64,000 nt of DNA from Isoetes taiwanensis (GCA_021234155.1 JAJEKV010000011.1:12439255-12503254), one strand, 5' to 3'. Counted from the first letter of the stretch, positions 33,120 to 44,583 are shown. Made by a program: numbers and translations. Notes: generated from the sequence alone by a model not told the origin.

Positions 33120-35546
33120 AACAGATGCACTAGGAATCTCTTCGTGATGGCTTCCAGTTGCAGTAGCATTTATCTCTGCAACATAATTAAAATGAGGAAG
33201 ACCACAGAAAAATACAAAAAAATAAATCATGTATGTGGCATCGGTACTTACTTGATACGACTGCATTCAGTTTACTATCCAAATTTCGTTTTGGAGTCTC
33301 CACGCCGTCAGCAACTGGGATTGACTTAGGAGTATCAAATGGGGTGAATTCTAGGTACAACCGGGAGGTATCTTGCAGTCTCATAACTGATCGAGGCGTG
33401 GATAACTGTTGGATATCCTTGGTCTCAAATTTACGCAATTCAAGCACTAAGTCGATGACTGTGACAACATCAGTAAACATTAGTTAAGGCACTTACTTGT
33501 GTCTATTGGTTCTTGTGGTACCACTCGAATACCAAAAGCCAAAAGCCATGTCTCAATCATAATGTGGGCACAACTAGGGCTGCAGCAGTTTCTAGAGTGT
33601 CTGCAAAACAAATTCAAAATCAATAGAGTCTTTAGACGAGGGTTAGAGATGATAATATTTACCTCAAATGGTGTGATAGACATGGAATGTGATACTGGTG
33701 ACTGCATTCTGCTATCACAACTGGCAACATTTTACCCTCCCATTTCAGACAACGTCCACAAAATGGACAACCTTCATCACCCTCTTCTTCTGCCTCAGGA
33801 AGCATTGGAAGTGCAGGATCTAAAGGAGTGTCATGACCACTACGCTCAGAAAAAATCTCAAATCTTTGCATTCGAGGTAGCAGCTCCAGCAGTAAGTCTT
33901 CACATGCCTTTAGCTCAATTTCAGTTTCTGCTAATTCCTTTTTAATTGATTCAGCCCAGGCAACACTGTACCATTTAGCTCTTCATCCTTTAGTTCGCTT
34001 ATAACCCGAACACCCTCTGCTGCTTTCGTATTTGCTGTCATGATTGATTGCCATCTGTGCAAATCAGCTCTAATTTCTGATGTTTTATGCTCCATCAACT
34101 CAATCTTTCTTTTGATATCATTTTTCCTATCCTCGTTTGCTTGCAATCGTTGCTTGAATCTATCAAACCTAGCTGATGTTGCAGCCAACCATTCCTTCAC
34201 AAGTCTGCCATAGTCTGCAAAACAAAACACTACGTATATGTCAGCCTCCTAACATAGTAAGCCACCTACTGATGAAAAACCACAATCACACACCACACAA
34301 CACAAGGTAGTCTCTACACACCACCACACACCACACAACATACGCTGCACAGTACACACCACACAACATGCTGTGGTGGTGGTGTGTGTGGTGGTGGTGG
34401 TGGTGTTGGTGGTGGTGTGTGTGGTGGTGGTGGGGTGTGGTGGTGGGGTGTGTGGTGGTGGTGGAGTGTGTCGTGGGACATGGTGGAGTGTGGTGATGGG
34501 GTGTGGTGGTGGGGTGTGGTGTGGTGGTGGTGGAGTGTGGTGGTGGTGGAGTGTGGTGTGGGACATGGTGGAGTCCGGTGGTGTGGTGTGGTGGTGGTGG
34601 AGTGTGGTGGTGGTGGAGGAGTGTGGTGGTGGTGTTGGAGTGTGGTGGTGGTGTGTGGTGTGGGAGTGTGGCGGTGGGAGATGGTAGAGCGTAGTGGTGG
34701 GAGATGGTGGGGTGTGGTGTGGGACATGGTGGATGCCAACAACTCACCACCACCACACATACCTCATCTATCATTCGCATCCATTGCACCTAAATGCCCC
34801 ACGATGGCATCATAGAGACACAACATGACAATACAACCAACATGATGCAAAATGGTAGTAGACATACCGATTCTTGAAGTGGATTTGATGTTACCTTTTA
34901 CGTGTTGATAGAAACAATCTAGATCAAGCTTGAGATTTTTTTTTTGTAACACAACTAATAATTGAACATACCCGCAATGGCATGTTTTGGTCTCGAAACA
35001 TTGCTCTCTTTTTTTACGCTTTGATTGTGAGTTCAGATTGAATGTGTGGCCTAGAGGAACCTGATTTGGTTTTTTTTTCCTATCATCTTCATCATCCCTG
35101 TCACTTTTAATATTTTCCTCCTCGTCAGGTTGGATTTGCCTATGCTTTCTCTTGGGTCTAGAAGAACTGGCCTCCACTTTCTCATTGGGAGTTTTATAAT
35201 AATCTGAGAAGCTCTTCCAATTAACAGCCTCCCCCTTATATATGCATAATAAGCCATCGCCTGTGTTCCGGGAGCCATTCCACCCTATGTATGTGGCTTT
35301 CCTGTAATTCTTTTGTAAATTTGCATGAACTCTTTGTATTGTTCATTGCTCAGATTCTTCAACCTGTACAAGAAAATATATGCCTTAATTTTTCAGTTTG
35401 AACAAAATATTTGGGGGAAAATACCTGTAGCCAGATTTATTTGGAACTCTGTCATCCCAAAGCTTCTTTAGATCTTCGTGGGGCACAATCTCTTGTTTGA
35501 GGAGAGATTTCATCGTGTAACCAGTGGCGTTCAATTCTGACTCCAT
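33120..35546 (-). pseudogene. Cargo gene of element A, 5' half: N-terminal domain, linker, coiled coil, RING-like finger
   Basis: ATG at 35546 (MESELNATGY), exon 1 to 35425, exon 2 from 35363. Exon 2 carries KEFMQIYKRITGKPH, an in-frame TAG, then the Y-Y-x-x-I-x-G stretch and a Lys/Arg-Asp/Glu linker. The intron 34762-34215 is largely satellite. The next exon begins DYGRLVKEWLAATSARFDRF and is a coiled coil. After a one-base shift ELAETEIELKACEDLLLELL leads to GCPFCGRCLKWEGKMLPVVI and ECSHQYHIPCLSHHLR: C-x2-C followed by C-x-H-x2-H-x2-C. The following exon starts HSRNCCSPSCAHIMIETW, supplying the last Cys pair of a RING-like finger (a possible ubiquitin or SUMO E3). The exon FTDVVTVIDLVLELRKFETK precedes the NIF part. 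Homologous N-terminal features recur in element B. Confidence 0.6.
34320..34745. repeat. GTG-rich satellite in the element A cargo-gene intron
   Basis: Same composition and words as 1755-2215, with small length differences. Relative to the 28504-28965 tract it is in the opposite strand sense, so the two tracts form a long imperfect inverted pair within element A. Confidence 0.9.
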
Positions 35547-35753
35547 TAGGGTTCAATCGGCAAGAAGCGACAAAAAAACAGAAGAAGAGGTGATTATTTC
35601 TTAATTCAAAAAGGTGGACAATGACGTGGCATAAAATTCAAAATAACTGACGCTCATTAATTCGCACTCCCGCAATTTCCGCTTAGGTATGCACCACCCG
35701 ATTCTACCACAAAGGTGGTGCCAAAATGTGGCGTTAAAATGTGCGTTTTTGAT

Positions 35754-35775
35754 ACACCACAGCGTGCTTTTACCC
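35754..35775 (-). repeat. Right terminal inverted repeat of element A
   Basis: Ends CAGCGTGCTTTTACCC and is the exact inverse of 25219-25240. It is followed by TTCA (35776-35779). Element L has the same end at 3236. Confidence 0.9.
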
Positions 35776-36939
35776 TTCATACCTTGTATATCTCGGTGTT
35801 TTCGAGGAGACTGAGTTAGGTTTTATGATGCCTGGCCACACACATGAGGATATAGATGCTATGTTTGGTAATTTTTCATCTTCCTTGAAGAAAGCCGAAG
35901 TGCTAACCATGCCTGAGTTGTTGTATGAATTTCATACGTGCAATCTCAATAAGCCAGTGCCATATCTTGTTGATAAGGTTCCAGATTGGAAAGGTTTCAT
36001 AGAAGGGTACATCCTTGATGGAGAAGATTGATTGACTAGTCACACTGGTCCTCTGACCTTCAGGTTCATTATGAATGGTGACTGGCCTGTCATGTACCAC
36101 AAGATACGTCCTACGTTCGTGGATTGGTTACCTGCTGCAGGAATAAGAACGTGGAAAGAAGGAGAGGATGGAAAACCCTAATGCCATCTGGAAATCCGAA
36201 GATGTTAGCACCTAAGAGCTCGGTGAAAGATCTCGGTCAGCTTCGAAACAATATCCATAAGCATATCCTCCACTGGGTTGCATGCTCGACGAATAATAAG
36301 GGCACTCTAGAGACGGCCAAATATACGGCACAATTTACGTCGACAATTGAATATTGGATGGGACTCTTCTAGCATCTGGGTAACATCACCAATGCGGAAG
36401 GTCCTTACGAGGACTTTTGGCTGCGCACTAGGCAAGATAGACTTGACATACCTGATGTGGTAACCGTGGTGGAGCCAATTGCAAGCATCACTCCTGCTTA
36501 TATTGGTCCATTGAAGGATAATCCCATACCAGAATTCAATCCATTCACGGATTTTAAGAAGGGCATGTTTGTAATGGCGCGCTCTGATGACATCTTGTGT
36601 CCGACATGGGTAGAGTATGCTATAGAGGAACCCCAAATGGATGATAAGAAAGACAACTTCGAGACTATCCAGGTCACTTGGTGGGAGCCTATCCCTGTTA
36701 GAAACCAGGTGTTCCCAGCCAACTATGTGAATTGTTGGAAGAAGAGATGGAGACCGGCGATTGCTGGTGACCGCATTAAGATAGAGAGTATCGACTACGC
36801 TTGGAGTCCTTCGAATAAGAAGAAGCTATCAAAAAACTGTCAAGATTCCTATGCTTATTGCCGAAGCATATGCCCCACTCGCGGGGGATGTATCTTAGTG
36901 TCATGGAAGTGCTTGTTTTATAAAAAGTCCACAAATTAA
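35776..36939 (+). pseudogene. DUF7869-type transposase-like gene, 3' half (right copy)
   Basis: Resumes the gene cut by element A: LVYLGVFEETELGFMMPG, HTHEDIDAMFG, VPDWKGFIEGYILDGED (a new TGA at 36029), DFKKGMFVMARSDDILC, QVTWWEPIPV and NCWKKRWRPAIAGDRIKIES, ending KCLFYKKSTN at 36939. It retains the T-W-W segment missing in the left copy but has its own stop at 36029 and a one-base deletion near 36178. The TAG after EYWMGLF (36371) is shared with the left copy, so it predates the duplication. Together with 22860-25218 this is one gene split by 10.56 kb. Confidence 0.7.
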
Positions 36940-37170
36940 GGTATTGTCCATATTTAATGAAACTGTGCTTATTATGGAGGATTTACATGACATCCAACCT
37001 TCTACCCCTCATTTCGAAGCTTTTACCTATGATTTTGAAGCTTTTACCCCCAATTCTGGTCAGAATTCTTACTGTACCGCAGAACGCAACCAAAGTTGTC
37101 ATCACGTTTCAAGAATGTTTGTTTTGCTGAGTTTTTGGCATGTCAAATGCCTTCGCGCTACCGGGCATCG
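36940..37170. other. 3' flank of the DUF7869 gene; candidate outer-element terminus at 37049
   Basis: Continuous sequence at the position where LINE-L is inserted in the left copy. GAAGCTTTTACC occurs twice, and GCTTTTACCC ends at 37049. Confidence 0.3.
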
Positions 37171-37491
37171 GGGTGAAAGCATGCTAGGGTGTACCATCTA
37201 AAGTACTTTTTAGGGAGTGCGAAACTACCCAGAAAAGTACCCAGCACTGGGTACTGGGAACTTGCATAAATGTCGCAATAAATAATAAGTCTGAGAGTTA
37301 ATTCATTTATTTTAGTCTCTAATAAAATTGTTATCCTATAGTACTATAGATTGACATGTTATTGACCTTCAATTCAAAACTTTCGATTGATTTTAATGGA
37401 AAGAAAAACCAGAAAGTATCAGTTTTAAAAGTACCCAGTGTGGGTACTTTTGAGGGTTCCAAAAGTGGTACACCGTAGCATGCTTTTACCC
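37171..37491. mobile_element. 321-bp MITE, right copy of 8420-8736
   Basis: GGGTGAAAGCATGC at the left end, inverse GCATGCTTTTACCC at the right end, ATCG at 37167-37170 and 37492-37495. It differs from the left copy only by small indels and substitutions, so it is the same insertion duplicated. Confidence 0.85.
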
Positions 37492-37679
37492 ATCGGCAGC
37501 ATGCCGAGAATCTCTTTTGTATACATAATTGAGCCAAGATAATTTAAGTGAAATTAAAATTCCAAGGCCACCACCTATGAAACAACATTTCAACCATAAA
37601 AGAATACATAAAAATTTATTTCAACCTTAGAAAAAAAAAATCCATTCCAATAGGAATGTCTATGCATTTCTATGACCTA

Positions 37680-38080
37680 TGTGTCATGTTATGTTGGAGC
37701 CATGTGGCATGTATGAACCTAGATGGCATGTTTTACCCTAGGTGGCATGTTTGAGCCTAGGTGGCATGCTTGAGTCTAAGTGGCATATTTAAGGCACGTG
37801 GCATATTTGAGCCTATATGGTATGGTTGAGCCAAGGTGGCATGGTTGAACGGAATGGGGGAAGCCATTCTTGCTTCCCCCTGACCTACAGAATCCGGGAG
37901 CCCGACCACGTGGTACGTTTGAGACTAGATGGCATGTTAGACCCTAGGTGACATGTCTGAGCCTAGGTGTTATGCGTGAGCCACGGTGTGAGCCAAGGTG
38001 GCATGTTTGTCCCACGTGGCATGCTTAAGCATATTTGAGCCTAAGTATTACATTTGAGCCACGTGAGATGCTTAAGCCCA
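37680..38080. repeat. Diverged ~20-bp tandem repeat, right copy of 8937-9330
   Basis: Same GTGGCATGTTTGAGCCTAG-type units and the same GGGGGAAGC hairpin near 37856. No gene is visible. Confidence 0.75.
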
Positions 38081-38127
38081 AGGGCACAACATTTCAACCA
38101 TAAAAAATACGAAATCAAATTAAACCC

Positions 38128-39066
38128 TTAAAAAACAAAATTCATTTGAAAGAGCATTTCTAGGAACCTAGGTGGCATGTTTGAGCCTAGGTTATAGGAT
38201 CTTAACCGTGCAAGGCTATTCCATGTTCCGTCATATTTCGCTCTTGCCATAGGGGGTGCAAGGAGGTTAATGCCATCTCGGATTATTGCAGCCTTCAACA
38301 TATTTACTTTGTTGCAAGCTTCCTTCATTAGGAAGGCAACATGCTGCAAAAAACTAGGACATTCCTGGATGGGTAATTTCACATGATTCACGGATTCATC
38401 TACACTTACCAACAACATGCTGTTGCCTAGTGGCGTGACGTTAAAACAACTATCTATGCATTATAAGCATAGGCGCTCCTCTCTACGACCTCCAGTTCAG
38501 GAATACTAATGTCCATTGCATCACCACAATCCAACATCACCAATGTGGTCTCCATCACATCAAATTTACATCACTATTAAGGGAGCTCAAGTTTGCTATA
38601 CTACCCTTCCTGTTCCCACCATAATGCCATATGTTGGTAACTCTTCATCTTCAGTCTAATCCTCGTGATGATCATCAACATGGATTGGCGAATTAAATGG
38701 AGATTGGAGCGTATAAGTTGCTTCTTTATCAACTTTCTCTCTCCGTGAGAGTGACATTGGTGATTCTAAGGGAACATGTTCATCAGCATCATCCTCAAGC
38801 AAAGCTTCGCCCAAATACGCACCCTCCTCGAAGCTAGCTGCAAGAAACTCCTATCTTGATTGTTAATAATCTTCAATCTATTTTGTGTTCTCTTCCTTGT
38901 ACTTGCAACAAGCAACACGTAAGTTCTTCAACAACAACAAACGCGTCATACCAAAATTAACGCCAAAGTTACAGCTGCATAGCAATAGTATTGAGCTTTC
39001 TAATTGAGGTTCCTGTTTTTTGGAGGCATGATTTTTAGATTTTATTAATAATAGAAAATGGTACAC
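38128..39066 (-). pseudogene. Unrecognised coding remnant, right copy of 9373-10330
   Basis: 38418-38128 keeps the LLVSVDESVNHVKLPIQ frame with FLMKEACNKVNMLKAAIIR. Upstream, 39066-38878 is an open frame (RLLLLKNLRVACCKYKEENT) followed by the acidic FEEGAYLGEALLEDDADEH stretch. The copies agree on the first block, which supports former coding, but stops break the whole. No family recognised. Confidence 0.35.
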
Positions 39067-40725
39067 GCCTTCTTACAGGCTCCAGAATGGGCCAGATCAG
39101 AATTGCTCATGGTCCCCAATGTGAAGAAAAAGAAGTTGTGTGCATACTAGAATTATAACCGATGTCTTTCCACAAGCGAGCTACTATAGAGAATCAATCA
39201 AGGACGCTTACAGCTCTGATAGTTACTTGCACACCATATCAACAACTGCTTCGCCATTTTCATTATGATAAGAGTACTTGGACGAGCTAAAATGATGAAG
39301 AACATCATAATCACTTCTTCCTACAAGATTTAGAAAACCACATGTCTCGAGATGCTATGCATCTCTAAAAAGTTCTATCTTTTTAGTTGAAACCATCCAT
39401 ATAGCAAATTACTAGTTTTCATAAGTCTCAAACATCAAAACCACAATGGAATTTTGGCAATTTGCAAGTTAAGCAAATACATCGAAACCGTTAGATTTTG
39501 ACTTGGACTCATCGAAGCCGTTAGATTTTGATGTGGAATAAAAATAAGGGTGAGATTCCCCAGTTCTCTGTTTCACCCGAACTGCCTGCCCTCAAAAAAT
39601 GGAACTGCCCTTGCTCGATTCCACTACAAAAATCGTCTCTGGCTGAATTGAAATCGTGGAGTAAATCGGTCGGTTACTAGTTGCCCCTGAACTGCTGAAC
39701 TCGGAAAGGCGAGCGTTGCAGGATTTGTCTGGAGGTAAAGGGTTTTATGGTTATATTTCGCTTGATTTTGATGCTCTCTTCTCTGTGCATCAGCCATTGA
39801 ACTTTTGGATTTTTGTTAGTTTTCCTCATAAAAAAGCTCATCAAAGGATCTTCTGTTTGACCTAATTTTTAGCATTGCTTTGTACCTTCATATCTGCCTG
39901 TTCAGACTCATGAGCTATCGTGTCATTCATAAAATTTTCATCAAGACAAATGAAGCATCGTGTTGTACGAGTATAGCCGTCCGGAGGTTTAGAACAAGAT
40001 TCTATTTACATGGCTATGGCAGAAACTAGCATTTTTACAAAAACTGTGGTAAAATACTATTTAAGGCTGTCAATGCTGATTGACGTAGGTAGAAATGTTG
40101 CTGTCCAGGTTTTAAAAATAGTGCAGACTTATACTCACTTTTTGATCTGCCTCATGTCTTGGTTGTGGCAAGTGATAAACTCAATATACTATATCTTTGG
40201 TCTAGTTTTTATATCATTATGTGCTCTGATCTCTAGACTGTTGGTTTTTCAGCAGGTGTGACGTCCTTGGGAGGTTACAAGTAGCATTCTATCTGCAGAT
40301 GCAATTCTCATGAAAGTAAGTCTATTTTTGGGCAACATTTGCATCATCAAATTTGCTTATGGGTATGGAAAATATACACTGATTGGCCCTGCCACATTGC
40401 ATATTGCATGACTGGGGCAACGACAAAAGCCACAATATTCAGAGGAACTGTCATTGAGCTTTACTTGCATTAGGACATGAGAACGTGAAGATAGCATTTG
40501 GGAAAAAGGGAAAATTGAAGTGGAATGGCTATCTCTTGCCAATTCTGCGGGATATTAATTGATCAAAATACACAATATGTCCCCAGCTATCTGTAAGCTT
40601 ATGTATCTTCTGCTTTATAACCCGTGGTGCACTTACCTTATTTCAATCAATCTAGGTAGAACTTATGAATCTGTTCTATAGTCCTCACAAGGAAGCAGCC
40701 TTTTAATATTTTTTGGTGCATGAAG
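39067..40725. other. Duplicate of 18730-20503, mostly non-coding
   Basis: Near-identical to the left copy with several deletions (for example about 130 bp near 39300-39360). A small open frame at 40010-40261 (MAMAETSIFTKTV) is broken in the other copy, so I do not call it a gene. The homology ends at about 40725, where the left copy has a LINE scrap. Confidence 0.5.
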
Positions 40726-42981
40726 AACTTCAATTTATGCCTCTATAGTAGCCATATGTGTGTGATTACTTATTTCCATTCGGTTGAGGCACTCTAGAAC
40801 ATGAGGACAAAAAGAAATGGTAGGAGATTAACAGCCTTGCATAGTTTATCTAATGCCCTAATATTTTCTTGTATTGAATAAGAAGACCTAGGTAGCATCA
40901 GCCTTACATACATACAAGGTGCACTCGCTGCAAATGAGGTAAGCAATACTAGGATTGAAGGAAATTCTAGACATTGGTTGAAGAAGTCGTGAAAGGCAAC
41001 ACACATAACTTTTTTGAGAATTGAGAAACAGAATTGTTGGTCAAAGTTCACATGAATTGTTGGTCAAAGTTCACATGATTGTCTTGCGCAATCACAATGA
41101 TGATGTCCATATGCAATGCACAGAGTATTTCAAAATGCTCGAGTCGCTGCTAGTTCCCATCATGGACATTTCCAATGTCAGTGCCAATCATGCAATATAT
41201 TGGCAAAAACAATGTTTCATCTATTGAGAATGTAGTTGTATCACACCTTCCAATATTGAGAGAGTCGTCTCCCTTTTTTTTATCATGAGCCTAGCTTAGG
41301 CATGATGCTAATTATGGTCTTGGATTTGGCCTTTAAAGAACGACTTTATAAGTGGGTTGTGTTTTAAATAAGCATCATTATGCTTGACGTGTTATCTCAA
41401 GCCACACAAGCAAGTCATGCCAAATGCATTTTCACTCTATCAATTGATACATCCATAAGAAAAAGAACCTCCTTATGAAGAAGCACCAGCAATTTTTACA
41501 ACATTAGCAACATAACAATTGGCTAATATAATTGGACCCAACGAATAAAGGTGGTTATAGATCTTGTAATTATAGAACCTTCTTAGAACTATAGCCAATC
41601 TTCATATTGGCCATAGTGGGTAGTTCATATTGTTATAGCCTCTCAATCTTTCCGGATGTCCACATACATACACTATTTGTGTTTGAATAGTGTACGTGCT
41701 ATTATGGCTTTTCTTTTGCCTTGTCTAGTACGCTAGTTCTGGAACAACTATGTCTCGAGTTTGGGACCGCCCAGAGTCACACTATGCATAGTTTCATCAC
41801 ATGGCCTTGTGTGGTCTCTCTGGACGTTAAAACATCATCCATCCATCCCTACCTACCTACCTACCTACCTATTAGCTTTCAATTCATCTTTTATAGCCTC
41901 ATTAACCATTGTTATGCACTAACATTTATGTTCTATTATTCCATGTTCTATACATCTTGTTCTATCGTAGTTGCCCATGCAAAAGGGTAGCTCCCAAGTA
42001 TGGGATGATCAAATTGCATGAGTTGTGTACAAAAATATCCGCTAAGAGAAACATTTGAATTGAATTTAATTGACGAAATCTAAAAAACAACAACAAAGCA
42101 ATTACTGTTTTGACGAGCAATATTTACACAGGTCACATAACAATGAACTACTTAACATAGATTTTCTGTAGCCTTTAAGAAGGTAAATCATTTTATAGAA
42201 ATTCAAGTTAAGAAGTTGGCTTCGTGAACGCATTGCCATATCGTCTTTATGCCATACATATTGAAGTAATGTGCACGGATCACAAAAGTCCTTACACAGG
42301 TAGTTAAGGATTTCTTTTTGTATATAACTTGTGATCTTTAGGACCACCTTACACTTTGATGTTTATGTTGTTGCTCATTGTTGTATATTACATGGTCATT
42401 ATGTTGCACTAAATGATTTAGACAACTTTGTCTGATGGTTGTACTAACAATTGTAGAAAATGATAGCAACACTATAAGCAATCAATCATACAAATAACGT
42501 CTTCAATCATGTTAAAATTGTAAATCTTTTTAGATCACAATTAAACTACTCGAAAGTAGATTCACAATATATTGGAGGAGTGTGTTTAATGTAATTATCA
42601 TCTTACTAAATTTGCAGAGTTGCATGGTCCCAAGACACCTAATTGTTTGAATATAGGTAAGCTGTGTATTTGTTGTTGTCATTGTTGTTGTGCCCTCTCC
42701 CCTCCCCTTTTTCTTTTCTGGTTGAAGGTTAAATAGTCTCAAACGGTAATGAAGCATTGTGCCCATGTTCGTTAGGCAAGAAATTTAGAAAAGAAAGATT
42801 GCATAACATTGCTAGGTGTTAAGAACTCACATCAATGATACTACAAGGTGTATATGGTTTTATTTCGAGTGGATAAACTGATATGTGCACATGATAAACT
42901 GTCCTTAAGAGCATAGGATTTAGTTTGTAGATATAGTCGACTACGCTCAAGTATTAAAAAATTGTTGTAAGAACCTTCAAA
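40726..42981. other. No gene seen; AT-rich intergenic sequence
   Basis: A local repeat GAATTGTTGGTCAAAGTTCACATGA occurs twice near 41030-41070 (described, not a gene). Short open frames on both strands lack recognisable motifs or splice context. A LINE-like tail lies at 41808-41876. Confidence 0.5.
41808..41876 (+). mobile_element. Short LINE/SINE-like 3' end with (CTAC)n tail
   Basis: GGTCTCTCTGGACGTTAAAA is close to the LINE-R 3' end GGTCTCCGTGGACGCTAAAA, but it is followed by ATCC and CTAC microsatellite repeats, not TTCTA. It is probably a relative with a different tail. Body sequence upstream is not recognisable. Confidence 0.4.
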
Positions 42982-42991
42982 AGATTTACAA

Positions 42992-44232
42992 AACGAAGTC
43001 ACCAGGCCTCCAACTCATAGCGCAGGCCATATGTTTCTCATGCACACATGCTAAAAAATCAGCACAAGTATCTCTTCCATGGTCTCTATTTTATGGCTTG
43101 AAACCTAGTTCCGAGGCCTCACCGTTCTTAAGAGGTCTCATTTCTGCGTGGGACGTGGTGAAAAAGCTCTTCACATTGAATATCAGTAATTGTGCAGCGA
43201 GTACTACTCCACCATGGTGGATTCCAGTCAACTACCGCAATAAGAATGGCCCTTTGGCCCTTTTAGCTGACATCAGAGTGGTGAGAAGATGGATCAGCTG
43301 TGGCATTGGTTCGTGTGCAATGTGGTATGAAGGTGGTCAGTTAACAGAATGGACGGTATTCAAGCAGAAATTCGGCCTCCAGAATAACGACAAAGCAATG
43401 TGGGAATGTATTGCAGTAAGTCTTCCAAACCACATAAATAGCACGAGTAAGAAACCTTGGGTTCTCGATCAATCTTTGCAGGCGGGGTCATTTGTGAAAT
43501 CAACATATAAGCGCCTGAAGACAAAAGGTACCTTATTGCTACCAGCTCAATGGAATGTGCAAGTCACTGACACCCAGTTGAAGGAAATCTGGAGGGGTGT
43601 ATGGATAAAACTTCTCCCTCCCCGAGTGAATTCTTTTTTATGGCAAGTAATTCATAGGGTTCCTATGGTAAACAGAAGGGTGTCCAAATTTAAAGCTGAC
43701 TTGAGCCCTCTATGTCCATTATGCAAGATGGAGGAAGAGTCCCTGGAACATTGCTTAGTAGAGTGCACTGACCTACAAGTTGTGTGGTCGTGGTGCATGG
43801 ATATGTTCAACATTACACTGGGGACCAATGATCTCCTTCTAGGTAGATATCCAGTAGAATGGCCAGTCTCAAAACGCAAAGCTTTTCATATTGTCAGATC
43901 ATGGGCAGTATGGGTCATATGGAAAAGGCGCAATTCTTTCACTCTAGGCAAAGAAGCATATACTACAGCCACACAAATACTGCACATGCTCATAGAGAAG
44001 CTTAGAAAGTTCAAGTGTGTGGTCGAAGATGATGTTTCCCTTGTTTGGGAGACCTTCATCAAACTACCACCTTAAGAAGAAGGCACCTACATGCATTCTA
44101 AAAGGGCTTTGTAGCTATCCCCTCTTCAAACTTGTTCAGGAGGGTGTCTATCTGCTATAAGGCTGTGTAATAGTTTACCGATAAATGGAAAATTCTTTAT
44201 CCTTCAAAAAAAAAAAAAAAAAAAAAAAAAAA
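42992..44232 (+). mobile_element. 5'-truncated LINE with poly(A) and target duplication
   Basis: AGATTTACAA flanks both sides (42982-42991 and 44233-44242), with extra A residues making the exact length ambiguous. A poly(A) tail of about 27 bases precedes the right flank. The body is the C-terminal part of LINE ORF2. Same family as 49064-50815 on the other strand. Confidence 0.9.
43098..44075 (+). pseudogene. LINE ORF2 C-terminal part with zinc-knuckle domain, open
   Basis: A 325-codon uninterrupted frame: SAWDVVKKLFTLNISN, PPWWIPVNYRN, a WISCGIGSCAMWYEGG stretch, KLLPPRVNSFLWQVIHRVPM, then CPLCKMEEESLEHCLVECTD (C-x2-C-x9-H-x3-C knuckle) and IVRSWAVWVIWKRRNSFTLG. This is the region after reverse transcriptase in plant LINEs; polymerase motifs are absent because of 5' truncation. 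The openness suggests a young insertion. The ATG used is internal to the former ORF2. Confidence 0.8.
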
Positions 44233-44583
44233 GATTTACAAGACTCTCTTTGAATTATGTTTCTTAAATACTCTTTAGATTATTTTAGTCTCCAAGAGAT
44301 GTTAACTTATTTCTTTTACCAGTTGATTCGACCTTTTTAAAGCATTTACGTGGTATTGACTCCTTATGCAACGACATGGCATTTATGAAACGAATTGAAA
44401 TGTTTTTTATTATCATGAGACCGAAATGTTTTTTATTATCATGAGACCATCCGATAAAACATCCATCACTTATAGTTTAAGTCAACATTCCATTGTCCCC
44501 TCCTCCCCAACACCCATTTCAGTCGCATATTATAGTAAAATCACCTAAAAATACCCGCTCCCTCACGTAAAAGTATATATATG

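Larger units (their letters stand above)
25219..35775. mobile_element. Element A: 10.56-kb TIR DNA transposon with transposase and Ulp1/NIF/RING cargo
   Basis: The ends are perfect inverse repeats of 22 bp beginning GGGTAAAAGCACGCTGTGG, flanked by TTCA on both sides (25215-25218 and 35776-35779). It is inserted in the DUF7869 coding sequence between NRYVFIF and LVYLGVFEE. From the left end a transposase-like gene runs rightwards (25492-31006); from the right end a multi-exon cargo gene runs leftwards (35546 to about 31025). A LINE (25810-26834) is nested in the transposase gene, and two satellite tracts lie in introns. The superfamily is unassigned by me: a 4-bp duplication would fit Sola-like elements, but the motif evidence does not settle it. 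Confidence 0.85.

Noticed and set aside
25219-35775. Element A as a CACTA or MULE element
   Set aside because: The ends start with GGG, not CACTA/CACTG, and the target duplication is 4 bases, not 3 or 9. The Ulp1 cargo alone is not enough for assignment.
40010-40261. 83-residue hydrophobic frame as a small gene
   Set aside because: The left duplicate (about 19800-20042) is interrupted upstream; hydrophobicity reflects T-rich sequence, and there is no splice or start support.
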